Assembly: GCF_007126775.1 (NCBI RefSeq)
Contig: NZ_SLAP01000001.1
Location: 19,514 to 83,513, forward strand
Direction: 5' to 3'
Source of the DNA: Cecembia sp.
Lineage (GTDB): Bacteria; Bacteroidota; Bacteroidia; Cytophagales; Cyclobacteriaceae
Length of the DNA stretch: 64,000 bases
In this document: one piece after another, positions 48,811 through 58,361 of the stretch
Layout: every line of letters begins with the position of its first letter
Position numbering within the stretch: position 1 is the stretch's first letter
Translations under genes and position numbers: made by a program
Notes under the pieces: model-generated
Told to the model about the DNA's origin: nothing
The model's input: the letters and a program-made list of their open reading frames with translations, nothing else
Database searches by the model: none

Positions 48811-49408
48811 AATCCAAGAGTTTTTTATCCCCAATAAAACCTTCCAGATGGTCACCAATACTGACCTTGCCAACACCAGCCGGCGTACCAGTGAAAATTA
48901 GATCTCCTTTTTTTAAGGTAAAAAATTGGGATACGTAGGCGATGATACTATCAAAGTCAAAAAGCATCATGGAAGTATTGCCCTTTTGACGGAGTTCTCC
49001 ATTGATCAGCAAATGGAAATCGATATCACTAAGGTCTTTGAATTCACTGACAGGTAAAAAACCACCAATTGGTGCAGAATTGTTAAAAGCTTTGGCAATT
49101 TCCCAAGGCAAACCTTTACTTTTGCATTGATCCTGTAAGTCTCTTGCAGTGAAGTCTATACCTATTCCTATTTCGTCGAAATAGCGGTGTGAAAATTGCT
49201 TTTGAATATATTTGCCTTCTTTGGATACTTTTAACACCAGTTCTGCCTCATGGTGAATGTTTTTCGAAAATTCCGGATGGTAAAAAGGGGCATTGTTTTT
49301 AAGAAGCGCTGTATCCGGTTTGAGAAAAACCACTGGACTACTTGGCTGTTCATTGTTCAGTTCTTCAATGTGTTCGGCATAATTTCTGCCGATTGCAATA
49401 ATCTTCAT
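48797..49408 (-). CDS. Fumarylacetoacetate hydrolase family protein
   Basis: IGRNYAEHIEELNN...PVVFLKPDTAL; GIGIDFTARDLQ; GDLIFTGTPAGVGKV. Confidence 0.93.
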   Translation of the reverse strand: MKIIAIGRNYAEHIEELNNEQPSSPVVFLKPDTALLKNNAPFYHPEFSKNIHHEAELVLKVSKEGKYIQKQFSHRYFDEIGIGIDFTARDLQDQCKSKGLPWEIAKAFNNSAPIGGFLPVSEFKDLSDIDFHLLINGELRQKGNTSMMLFDFDSIIAYVSQFFTLKKGDLIFTGTPAGVGKVSIGDHLEGFIGDKKLLDFEVK

Positions 49409-49618
49409 AGGTTTAGGATTTGACGCAAAGAAAGTGATTTTTCCTTACACTCAGTATCAAAAGGAGAGGTGATTCGGGGATAATTTTTTTATTGTATGGT
49501 ATTGATTCAACTGAAATGTGACAGTTCCTTTAGTGATTTTTGATATTGATGGATATTTGATGTTTCTAGATATTGTCCTACAATAAATCCATTAACTTTT
49601 AATGCAATAAAATAAAGA

Positions 49619-50074
49619 TCAGGTATTCTCCTTCCAAACTTCTTTTTCATTATCGACCAGTTCTTTACCCCAGATCGGCAATTCTTTTTTGATGCGCTCT
49701 ACCAATTCTTCACAAGCATCAATAGCTGCCTTTCTGTGCTTGGAGGAAGTAAAGACAAACAAGCATATTTCTCCCGTTTTGACCTCACCCAAACTGTGGT
49801 AAATATGCATGCAGGTCAGTGGATATTTTTCAAAAATAGCTTCCCTGATTTCAAAAGCTTTTTCCAATGCCATGTCTTCGTAAGCCGTGTACACAATAGC
49901 CTGTACGGTTCCTCCTTCTTTTTCATCGGCTCTAACCTGACCCAGGAATATACTGTGCCCTCCTATATCCGTTTTGCTGCTATGGTTTGCGATGGACTTC
50001 GCGATTTTTTCAGGTGAAATCGGACCCTCTACAAATATATTTTTGGGTTTTCTGTGCTTTTCCATACTACTCAA
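49619..50074 (-). CDS. moaE: Molybdopterin synthase catalytic subunit MoaE
   Basis: GGHSIFLGQVRADE; IYHSLGEVKTGEICLFVFTSSKHRKAAIDACEELVERIKKELPIWGKE. Confidence 0.95.
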   Translation of the reverse strand: MSSMEKHRKPKNIFVEGPISPEKIAKSIANHSSKTDIGGHSIFLGQVRADEKEGGTVQAIVYTAYEDMALEKAFEIREAIFEKYPLTCMHIYHSLGEVKTGEICLFVFTSSKHRKAAIDACEELVERIKKELPIWGKELVDNEKEVWKENT

Positions 50075-51153
50075 TTTAATGGTGCGTCGGGGGATTCAAT
50101 GCCTCCGATAATAGAATATATTTTTTTCCCAGAAAGGGTCTGGCTCAATTCTCTGGCCATGCGTAGACTCCGGATTCCAGATTGACAGAACAGGTAGATG
50201 CCCTCCGCTTCTTTCATTTCCGGTATGATATCATGAGGGCCTGAAAATGGAATTTTCATATGCGCATGGCCTTGAAGTTCCGGTCGTTCATTCAGTTCCC
50301 TTACATCAATGAGTATTGATTTTGAATTTTTCTCTATCAGTCCCAAAGCTTCTTTCCAGCTGATAACTTCCTTTGCATCACAAAACAAGGCATAATCTCT
50401 TGATTCAAATTCAGTCAGGTTGTTTGGTAGCATTTGCTCGGATGCGGGGTGCTTTTCCAGGGCAAGCGTATATGTTTGATGATTGAGCAGGTTATAATAC
50501 AGTATTTTACCGGTCAATACCTCCCCGTATCCTGTCAAAAATTTAATCGCCTCTGCAGCTTGCATAATGCCCATTATACCCGGAAGTACACCAAGAACCC
50601 CGGTCTCATTGCAATTAGGGATTTCAGAATCTTTTGGTGGCTCGGGGAAAAGGTCCCTGTAATGGATATCCCCTTTTTTTGTGTTGAAAAGGGCTAGTTG
50701 TCCTTCATTCTGATAAATGGCTGCAAAAACCAAAGGTTTGCCCAGTAGGACACAGATATCATTGACCAAATAACGGGTCGGGAAATTATCTGACCCATCA
50801 ATTACCAGATCATATGTTTGTATATAACTGACAGCATTGGAAGTCGTAAGAAACTCAGGGATGCACTGTATGTTTACATCGTGGTACTTGGATTTCAGGT
50901 GATGTGCTGCAGCCTGTGCTTTGTTGATACCAACCTCTGCTTCCCCATACATTACCTGCCTATTCAAATTACTTTCCGCTATGGTATCTCCATCAATAAT
51001 TCCAATGGTTCCAATGCCTGCAGCAGCAAGATAAAGCAAAGCAGGACAGCCCAGCCCACCTGCTCCAATGATCAAAACCTTAGATTTCTTCAGTTTTTGC
51101 TGCGCTTCATTCCCAAACCCTGGCAATATGACCTGTCTGACAAACCTACTCAT
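50071..51153 (-). CDS. moeB: MoeB/ThiF-type adenylyltransferase with C-terminal rhodanese domain
   Basis: RQVILPGFGNEAQQKLKKSKVLIIGAGGLGCPALLYLAAAGIGTIGIIDGD; rhodanese ILIDVRELNE...YLFCQSGIRS. Confidence 0.93.
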   Translation of the reverse strand: MSRFVRQVILPGFGNEAQQKLKKSKVLIIGAGGLGCPALLYLAAAGIGTIGIIDGDTIAESNLNRQVMYGEAEVGINKAQAAAHHLKSKYHDVNIQCIPEFLTTSNAVSYIQTYDLVIDGSDNFPTRYLVNDICVLLGKPLVFAAIYQNEGQLALFNTKKGDIHYRDLFPEPPKDSEIPNCNETGVLGVLPGIMGIMQAAEAIKFLTGYGEVLTGKILYYNLLNHQTYTLALEKHPASEQMLPNNLTEFESRDYALFCDAKEVISWKEALGLIEKNSKSILIDVRELNERPELQGHAHMKIPFSGPHDIIPEMKEAEGIYLFCQSGIRSLRMARELSQTLSGKKIYSIIGGIESPDAPLN

Positions 51154-51154
51154 A

Positions 51155-51403
51155 TCATCCTCCGGAAAATGGGGGTAAAAGGGCCACCTCAGCCTCGTTG
51201 GGAATAGGCTGGTTTCCGGAAACCAATTTTTTATTGATTGCGATTCCGAATTTCATCTTTTCAAGTTCAGGAAATTGTTGATAAAGGTAGCCCCTTAACA
51301 CCTCAGTAGTGGGGATGCTATCCAGATCCAAGCAATCGGCTCCCAATTTTTCAGCTATCATACCGAAGGCCCTGATTTTTATGCGATGTGTTACCATTTC
51401 CAT
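51155..51403 (-). CDS. moaD: Molybdopterin synthase small subunit MoaD
   Basis: Small ubiquitin-like protein ending EVALLPPFSGG. Confidence 0.93.
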   Translation of the reverse strand: MEMVTHRIKIRAFGMIAEKLGADCLDLDSIPTTEVLRGYLYQQFPELEKMKFGIAINKKLVSGNQPIPNEAEVALLPPFSGG

Positions 51404-51539
51404 TGATCTATTCTTTACTGGTAATTCCTATAACAGCAATTCAATTTTGTTATTCTATTTTAATTTGTCAAATAGTTTTGACGATTTTCCTATTGATATA
51501 ACCTCTCTTTTAGAGCAAATCGTGAACAAAAAGAAAAGC

Positions 51540-52520
51540 TTATCCACCAATTTTGATCATGCTTCTGTTTTGGATTTTATCTGCATCGGTCTTTTGGTAA
51601 TCGGGGGTAAACTGACCACCCAAAATTGCATGTTTTCGCTGTACGGATAGTTTGATTAGAGGCAGGATGTCTTTTCCTTGTCTTAAATTTCCCAATAAAT
51701 CCATTTCTTCCTTCCCAAAGAGACAGTTTTTCATCTTTCCGTCCGCTGTCAGTCTCATCCGGTTGCAGTCACCGCAAAAATGCTCACTCATTGTGGTAAT
51801 AAATGCAAATGTTCCTTTATGCCCGGGAACCTTATATTTTTTTGCCGTGGCATGGGGTTCATCCTGAAGTTTCTCTGCCTCGAATTTTTCCCGCACCATT
51901 TCAAGCATCTCTCTTGCGGTGATGACTTTATCTACTTTCCAATGGTTGCCTTCAAAAGGCATAAATTCAATAAAACGGACATGCAGGGGATAATCCTTGG
52001 TCAGTGATACAAAATCCAGGATTTCTTTTTCTATGATTCCATTCAGGGCTACTGCATTGATTTTTACCCGGAAACCTTCTTTTAACAAAAGAAGGATGTT
52101 TTTCCATACCTGATCTAACTTGTCTCTTTTGGTCAGTTTGAAAAAAGTTTCCTTGTTGAGGGAATCCAAACTCACATTCAAGGTCCGCATGCCCACTTCC
52201 TTTAGCTGATCTAAATGCTTATGTACCAAAATCCCATTGGTGGTCATGGTCAATTCCACAGGGTATTTGGCAAGTCTGTTCAGGATTTCCGGAAACGCTT
52301 TCCTGACCAGCGGTTCACCTCCTGTCAGCCGGATTTTTCTGACTCCCTGCGCTACAAAAACCCCGGCAATCTGATCGATTTCATCTGTTGACATCAGCCG
52401 AGATTGAGGCAAAACGTCTATTTCCTCATTGGGCATACAATAAGCACAACGGAAATTACAGCTGTCAGTCAAAGAGATACGCAGGTAATCGTGAATTCGG
52501 TTGTGTTTGTCTACAAGCAT
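51540..52520 (-). CDS. moaA: GTP 3',8-cyclase MoaA
   Basis: Radical SAM RISLTDSCNFRCAYCMPNE; IRLTGGEPLVRK; C-terminal FCGDCNRMRLTADGKMKNCLF and GG end. Confidence 0.97.
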   Translation of the reverse strand: MLVDKHNRIHDYLRISLTDSCNFRCAYCMPNEEIDVLPQSRLMSTDEIDQIAGVFVAQGVRKIRLTGGEPLVRKAFPEILNRLAKYPVELTMTTNGILVHKHLDQLKEVGMRTLNVSLDSLNKETFFKLTKRDKLDQVWKNILLLLKEGFRVKINAVALNGIIEKEILDFVSLTKDYPLHVRFIEFMPFEGNHWKVDKVITAREMLEMVREKFEAEKLQDEPHATAKKYKVPGHKGTFAFITTMSEHFCGDCNRMRLTADGKMKNCLFGKEEMDLLGNLRQGKDILPLIKLSVQRKHAILGGQFTPDYQKTDADKIQNRSMIKIGG

Positions 52521-52561
52521 GGAATCAAAAGGATTGAATTACTAATATCGTAAAAATGACC

Positions 52562-52578
52562 GTATAATGCCATTATAC
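52562..52578. promoter_or_regulatory. 17-bp palindrome upstream of moaA, operator candidate
   Basis: gtataatg-c-cattatac, 42 bp upstream of moaA start codon. Confidence 0.4.
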
Positions 52579-52701
52579 TGTACGAATGGTCTCTTAAAAG
52601 GAAGTTTTTTCTATAATAGTTTCCTTTTGTGCATGGAAATTTCATCTTAAATATTCGTTTGACAGGAATTTACGTCACTCTTAGAAATTAATTTTTAGGT
52701 A

Positions 52702-53130
52702 AATTTACAGAAAAGGAAATGACAGCTATTGAAACGTCATGCTGAGTTTTTAAAATTTGGCATTTACAGAAAGGCAATGACATCTAGCGAGCCGTCATCC
52801 TGATCCGCCACAGGCGGAGAAGGATCTCCTCTATTTTGGGAGACTCTTCCTTCGTCAGAGTGACGGTTCCAGTAACCTGTCAATGGTAGTTTTTAAAATC
52901 TGACATTTACAGAAAGGTAATGACAGTTATTGAAACGTCATGCTGAGCGGAGCTTGCGGAGTCGAAGCATCTCCTTAACTTTGGGAGATTCTTCGCTTCC
53001 CGCAATTCTGCGGGACAGGCAGTTCCTCGCTCAGAATGACGGTTACTCTTATCTGTCAATGGTAACTTAGTGAAGCATTTCCTCTATTTTGGGAGACTCT
53101 TCTCCCGAATTACTCGGTATCAGAATGACG
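52702..53130. repeat. Cluster of degenerate REP-like repeats
   Basis: Three copies of atttacagaaa-gg-aatgaca...cgtcat (from 52702, ~52762, ~52913) alternating with imperfect palindromes gtcat-ctga...cagaatgacgg. Confidence 0.7.
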
Positions 53131-53220
53131 GAAAGCATTATTTCAGAATCATCAAAAAAAAACTCTGCCCACATCTTCATGCATACAGAGGTTTTTTTTA
53201 TAATTAAAATGTAATCAGGA

Positions 53221-55704
53221 TTACTTGGTCAGTGCTTTTTCCCTTTGAATTTCCAGCATGTCCACGGGAGGAGGTGTATTGTCGCCCAGCAAATGCTGTA
53301 CATAATAATCTCCCATTTTCCAGAAGAAATACTCCGTCATATCGCCGAACCCATGTCTTTGCCCGGGTAGGATTATGAAATCAAAACGTTTATTGGCTTT
53401 AATCAAGGCATTTGCCATTCGGATGGTGTTGGCGGGATGTACGTTATTGTCAACATCTCCCGTTACCAATAGCAATCTTCCTTTAAGGTTTTTGGCCAGG
53501 TCAGGATTTCTTTCAATTTGGTAGACAAAGGTGGTATCCCCTTTTGGGGTCACTATTTCTTTCACGCCATGGTGCTTTTCAGACCACCAACGGTTGTAAA
53601 TGTTGTTTTCATGATTTCCAGCAGAAGAAACAGCGACTTTGAAGAAGTCAGGATAGACCAGCATGGCCGCTGTGGACATAAACCCACCACCGGAATGGCC
53701 ATGAATCCCAACCCTTGATTTGTCAATGAAAGCATGTCGATCGGCCAATTGCTCCACGGCCGCTTTTTTATCTGCCAAACCATAGTCTCTGAGGTTACCG
53801 TAACCATAATTGTGGTACCATTTTGATCTGCCAGGATGCCCACCGCGGTTACCAATGGTTACCACTACAAATCCAAACTGCGCCAAACGATCAATGCGGT
53901 CCATGGACCTGCCAAAAGATTTGTTAACAGCTTCGGTTTGGGGACCTGGATAAACATATTGTATGATCGGATAGCTTTTTGTACTGTCAAAGTCAAAAGG
54001 CAAATACATGACCCCATACAAATCGGTTATGCCATCATCAGCTTTTACTTGATAGGGTTGCGGGAATTGATAACCTGCCGCAAATAGCGAACTAAGATCT
54101 GCTGTTTCCAAGTCCATGACTTTGCGCCCCATATTGTCATAAAGGGTAGAAGCGGGTACTGTATTTACCCGGCTAAAATTATTGACAAAGAAATTGCCTT
54201 TGTCATTCATGGAAACGCTGTGATTGTAATCCCCGGGGTTGAGTAAGGTGACAGCTCCTCCATTGATGCTGACTTTGTATAAATGCTCATAATAGGGGTC
54301 TTCGCCCTTTTCTCTTCCATTTGCAGTAAAGTATAATGTTCTGGCCTTTTCATCTACTCTTATTACTGACTCGCTGTGGAAGGGACCAGCAGTCAATTGT
54401 CTTTTCAAATTGCCATCGGTACCATACAGGTAGTAGTGGCCCCAACCATCCCTTTCAGACCAATGGATCATTTCCGTGCCATTGTTGAAAATTTCAGGTT
54501 TTTGAATTTCTATATAGGTATTGCTTCTTTCTTCCACAATAACTTCTTTTTTACCTTCTTTGATATTCCAGCGGCAGATGTCTATACGCTTTAAATCTCT
54601 GGAAGTAATAGAGAAATAAAAATAATCCGTATCTCCCAACCACTTGACGGGTTTGAAATCATCATCCCTATTGGAGGCAGGCGTATCCTTTGACCACAAA
54701 CCAATCGTCTGATCTTTGAAAGTGGCTACATCCAACTTGGAAAATGTCTCATTATCAAATGAATAGTGGTGTAACTCGGCAATGGGCTGTTCCTTTTCAC
54801 CGGGCATGGCATACTTGTAGGTTTCCAAAGTAGGCCTTGGATCCCTGGTATTGTGGATCACCCATAAATCTTTTACTTCTCTTGCATCTGAACGTGTCAA
54901 AATAAACTGTTGGGAATTCTCAGCCCAAAGGATACTTGCCCGCTTTCTTTTATCCTTATTTTTTTCTTCTTCCACATTATCTTCTCCACGGGTCGAGCCA
55001 CCGTAGGAATAGTCTTTTTCCCCATCGGTGGTGAGTTGATGCTCTACGATGGTGCTGTCTTTTTCATCTTTAACCGCTTTGAGGAAGTTTTCCTTGTCCA
55101 TCCAGTACAGATTGTGGTGTCTGGCAAAAACCACTTTGGAGGAATCCGGAGAAATGTTCGCCCAAGCCAATCTTTTGGCTTCTTCTTCAGGGTCTTCGAT
55201 TTCTGTGAGCACCTGGCTGTTGATGTTGTATCTGAAGACAAAAGTTTTCTTCTCTAAAGAGTCTTTGGCATTCTTGTTTTTGGATTTGATTTCCTCCCAG
55301 TCTTTTTTCAGGATATCCTGGCTGCTTTTCACCTTAAATTCTATGGTGTTTTCATCTTCCAAAAACTTCATGTTGCTGATGTCTAAATGCTGTCCGTCAA
55401 AAGGATCTTTCACCACCTTGGTGATTTCTGCTGCCAAACGGTCATTGTCAAACAGCTTGGTTTTACTTTTGGTCGCAGGATTCACGATGTACCAGTTTTT
55501 TCCTTCCGTAGTTTCGTATTCATACCAAAAGCGATCTGATTTTTTCAACCAATGGGCATCTACAGAGGTACTGAAAATCATCTTTTTCAGTTTTTCAGGA
55601 GAAAATCTCGCAGCGAGTTCATAATTTCCTTGTGTATGCGGCGCTTGAGCATGTACTGCCCCTATAGCCAACCAACAAAAGAATAAGAGGTAAACTTTTT
55701 TCAT
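53221..55704 (-). CDS. S9 family peptidase (dipeptidyl-peptidase IV-like)
   Basis: DPP-IV-like beta-propeller; catalytic VGIHGHSGGGFMSTAAMLVYPDFFKVAVSSAGNHE; LPGQRHGF. Confidence 0.93.
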   Translation of the reverse strand: MKKVYLLFFCWLAIGAVHAQAPHTQGNYELAARFSPEKLKKMIFSTSVDAHWLKKSDRFWYEYETTEGKNWYIVNPATKSKTKLFDNDRLAAEITKVVKDPFDGQHLDISNMKFLEDENTIEFKVKSSQDILKKDWEEIKSKNKNAKDSLEKKTFVFRYNINSQVLTEIEDPEEEAKRLAWANISPDSSKVVFARHHNLYWMDKENFLKAVKDEKDSTIVEHQLTTDGEKDYSYGGSTRGEDNVEEEKNKDKRKRASILWAENSQQFILTRSDAREVKDLWVIHNTRDPRPTLETYKYAMPGEKEQPIAELHHYSFDNETFSKLDVATFKDQTIGLWSKDTPASNRDDDFKPVKWLGDTDYFYFSITSRDLKRIDICRWNIKEGKKEVIVEERSNTYIEIQKPEIFNNGTEMIHWSERDGWGHYYLYGTDGNLKRQLTAGPFHSESVIRVDEKARTLYFTANGREKGEDPYYEHLYKVSINGGAVTLLNPGDYNHSVSMNDKGNFFVNNFSRVNTVPASTLYDNMGRKVMDLETADLSSLFAAGYQFPQPYQVKADDGITDLYGVMYLPFDFDSTKSYPIIQYVYPGPQTEAVNKSFGRSMDRIDRLAQFGFVVVTIGNRGGHPGRSKWYHNYGYGNLRDYGLADKKAAVEQLADRHAFIDKSRVGIHGHSGGGFMSTAAMLVYPDFFKVAVSSAGNHENNIYNRWWSEKHHGVKEIVTPKGDTTFVYQIERNPDLAKNLKGRLLLVTGDVDNNVHPANTIRMANALIKANKRFDFIILPGQRHGFGDMTEYFFWKMGDYYVQHLLGDNTPPPVDMLEIQREKALTK

Positions 55705-56143
55705 AATTTATCAAATTTCAAACCTTGAAACTAAAATAAAGTCTAATTAATGAACAACCGTTGATGGAAAATTAGGTTTTATGAGATTTGCTTTTTCTTG
55801 TATTAGCAAAATACAAGGAGCAGGACATTAACATCCATAAACATTGAACCCTGAACCTGTCTTGTTCAAAAATTTCAATTCCGCCGCGGCGGACAAGTCG
55901 TTCATTGTTCAATCAGCCTAGGCGGACAAGTTGTTGTACGAATCATATTTTGAACCTGAACCTTGAACTCTGCATTTCTAATTCCTAATTCTTCATACTT
56001 CACTCCATTCAGGAAATATTTCTTCATTCATTATTATATATTCTTTTACCTTCCACTTATCACAATCTGCTTTCCTTCTGTATAAATCAAGTGCTTTTCA
56101 AATACTGTCTTGGTATATTTAAACAGCATTAATTAAAAACACT

Positions 56144-57628
56144 ATGAAAAGAAACTTACTGACGTTATTTATGCTGGTTTTTACCGTGCTAAATTCACAG
56201 GCACAGGAAACTAGAGACATCAAAGTAGAATCCTCATCAGTAACCAATGGTACTGCGACTATCAAAGGCAACCGCGTTCCTTATAAAGCCACTGCCGGTA
56301 CCATGCCGGTCTGGAATGAAGATGGAGAACCTATTGCTACTTTGTTCTATACCTATTATGAAAGAACAGATGTAACAGATAAAAGCACCCGTCCCTTGGT
56401 ATTTTCCTTTAACGGTGGTCCAGGTTCAGGCTCACTATGGATGCACTTGGCCTATACGGGCCCTTATGTACTCAACATCGACGATGAAGGTTATCCATTG
56501 CAGCCTTACGGCGTGAAGCAAAATCCTCATTCTATCTTGGATGTAGCCGATATCATTTATATCGATCCGGTGAATACAGGCTATTCCAGGATTGTTGATA
56601 AGGAAACGCCCCGATCCACTTTCTTTGGCATCAACTCTGATGTGAAATACCTCGCTGATTGGGTGAAAACTTTCGTGACCAGACAAAACAGGTGGCAATC
56701 GCCAAAATACCTGATTGGGGAGAGTTATGGCACTACCCGGGTTTCCGGTTTGGCCCATGAACTTCAAAATGCGCATTGGATGTATTTGAATGGCGTAATT
56801 CTGGTTTCTCCTACTGGTCTTGGTCTTGATAGAAGCGGTCCAGTTGCCAAAGCCAATTACCTGCCTTATTTTGCTGCCACTGCTTGGTACCATGAGGTAT
56901 TGCCGGCAGACCTTCAGGCCAAAGACTTGGATGAAATCTTGCCTGAGGTGGAAAAATATACCATGGACGTAGTACTTCCTGCCATAGCCAAAGGGGGAGC
57001 TTTGGATGAAGCAGAAAGAAAAGCCATTGCCAAGAAGATGGCCTATTATTCTGGTATCAAGGAGGAAGTATTCATGAATTTTGCTTTGGCAGTACCGACC
57101 AGTTTCTATTGGAAAGAGTTGATGCGCGATAAAGGATTGACTGTAGGCCGACTGGACAGCCGATACAGAGGAATTGACCAGACCGATGCTGGAGAAAGGT
57201 TTGATTATGATCCGGCTTTGACTGCCTGGAACCATGCCTTTTCCCCGGCGATGAATTATTATGCTAAAAACGTTTTGAAGTATGATACGGATTTGACCTA
57301 TTACTTATTTGGTCCCGTGCATCCTTGGGACAGAAACAACGACAATACAGGTATGCAGCTGGCACAGGCCATGTTACAAAACCCATACTTACATGTGATG
57401 ACCCAATCGGGGTACTTTGATGGTGGTACAGATTATTTCAATGCCAAATACAACATGTGGCAGATGGATCCTGCCGGAAAACTTCAGGATAGAATGAGCT
57501 TTAAAGGATACAGGAGTGGTCATATGATGTACCTTAGGGCTGAAGATTTGGCCAATTCCAATGAGGATGTAAGACAGTTTATCCTGAAGACCATTCCGGC
57601 AAAGGATAAGCCTGCGAAGTATTGGTAG
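56144..57628 (+). CDS. S10 family serine carboxypeptidase-like peptidase
   Basis: FSFNGGPGSGSLWMHLAYTGP; YLIGESYGTTRVSGLA; GHMMYLR. Confidence 0.93.
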   Translation: MKRNLLTLFMLVFTVLNSQAQETRDIKVESSSVTNGTATIKGNRVPYKATAGTMPVWNEDGEPIATLFYTYYERTDVTDKSTRPLVFSFNGGPGSGSLWMHLAYTGPYVLNIDDEGYPLQPYGVKQNPHSILDVADIIYIDPVNTGYSRIVDKETPRSTFFGINSDVKYLADWVKTFVTRQNRWQSPKYLIGESYGTTRVSGLAHELQNAHWMYLNGVILVSPTGLGLDRSGPVAKANYLPYFAATAWYHEVLPADLQAKDLDEILPEVEKYTMDVVLPAIAKGGALDEAERKAIAKKMAYYSGIKEEVFMNFALAVPTSFYWKELMRDKGLTVGRLDSRYRGIDQTDAGERFDYDPALTAWNHAFSPAMNYYAKNVLKYDTDLTYYLFGPVHPWDRNNDNTGMQLAQAMLQNPYLHVMTQSGYFDGGTDYFNAKYNMWQMDPAGKLQDRMSFKGYRSGHMMYLRAEDLANSNEDVRQFILKTIPAKDKPAKYW

Positions 57629-57699
57629 GAGAGAGGCGAGAGATTAGCGTCAAGAAACAAGATTTAAGAAATTCGAATTTCTGAAGATTTTGAACCGTG

Positions 57700-57762
57700 A
57701 AGGAGTTAAGGAAATTAGGATTCCATTAAATTGGGGTTCAGAATTACCTTAACTCCTTTTTT
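57700..57762 (+). terminator. Terminator-like inverted repeat, also a dispersed repeat copy
   Basis: aaggagttaagg ... ccttaactcctttttttatt. Confidence 0.55.
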
Positions 57763-57982
57763 TATTTATTCAATCCCCATCAGTTTTTTAGTTAACGCAC
57801 CTTTGCGAGAAAGTTAAAAGGGTTCTCGCAGCGCCCGCTAAGATGACGCAACGTACGCCACGATCCAAACCTTTCTGGTTTAGGATTTTTTAACCAAGCC
57901 CGCCTGTCTTGGGAAGGAATATCGAAAAAAACAGGTAATCTGATTGAAATAAATTTATGTTCAATTTTATATTAGGGATTCT

Positions 57983-58049
57983 CATGTAAACAGGAAAAAG
58001 GCTGAAGGCCTTACATGTGATAGCCCAGGGCAAGGAACGCAGCCCTGGG
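57983..58049. repeat. Two-hairpin REP-like element
   Basis: catgtaa...aggctgaaggcct...ttacatg followed by cccagggc-aaggaacgca-gccctggg. Confidence 0.6.
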
Positions 58050-58361
58050 TTTAAAGGATATGATTTATACACAGAGGCGGCGCAAGAACATCCTAAAAAA
58101 CCGGAAACGCAATCGCCGTCGATATGGAAATGAATCGCAAAAGGAACAAAAGAAAGCAAAAGCATTAGCGTCTTTACTTTGCGCCATTTCGAGAAAATAA
58201 AAATCACGCAACCCTTTGTGCCTCCCTGCCTTTGTGGTTAAACAATTATTGCCAATTACTTGGCATATATTATCATGGGTTCAGCTTGATTTTGATGCTT
58301 ATTGATTTTTCAATATTTTGTTTTATTATTTCCCGAAATCCCCAAACCCTTTAACACAAAC

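Noticed and set aside
52702-53130. Possible CRISPR array
   Set aside because: Repeat spacing is irregular (about 60 and 150 bp), units are palindromic and diverged, and no cas genes are nearby.
55049-55624. 191-aa antisense ORF inside the S9 peptidase gene
   Set aside because: Antisense to a well-supported gene; Ser/Leu/Phe-rich translation typical of a reverse-frame shadow.
56435-57235. 266-aa antisense ORF inside the S10 peptidase gene
   Set aside because: Long but antisense to a clear peptidase; composition looks like a reverse-frame artefact.
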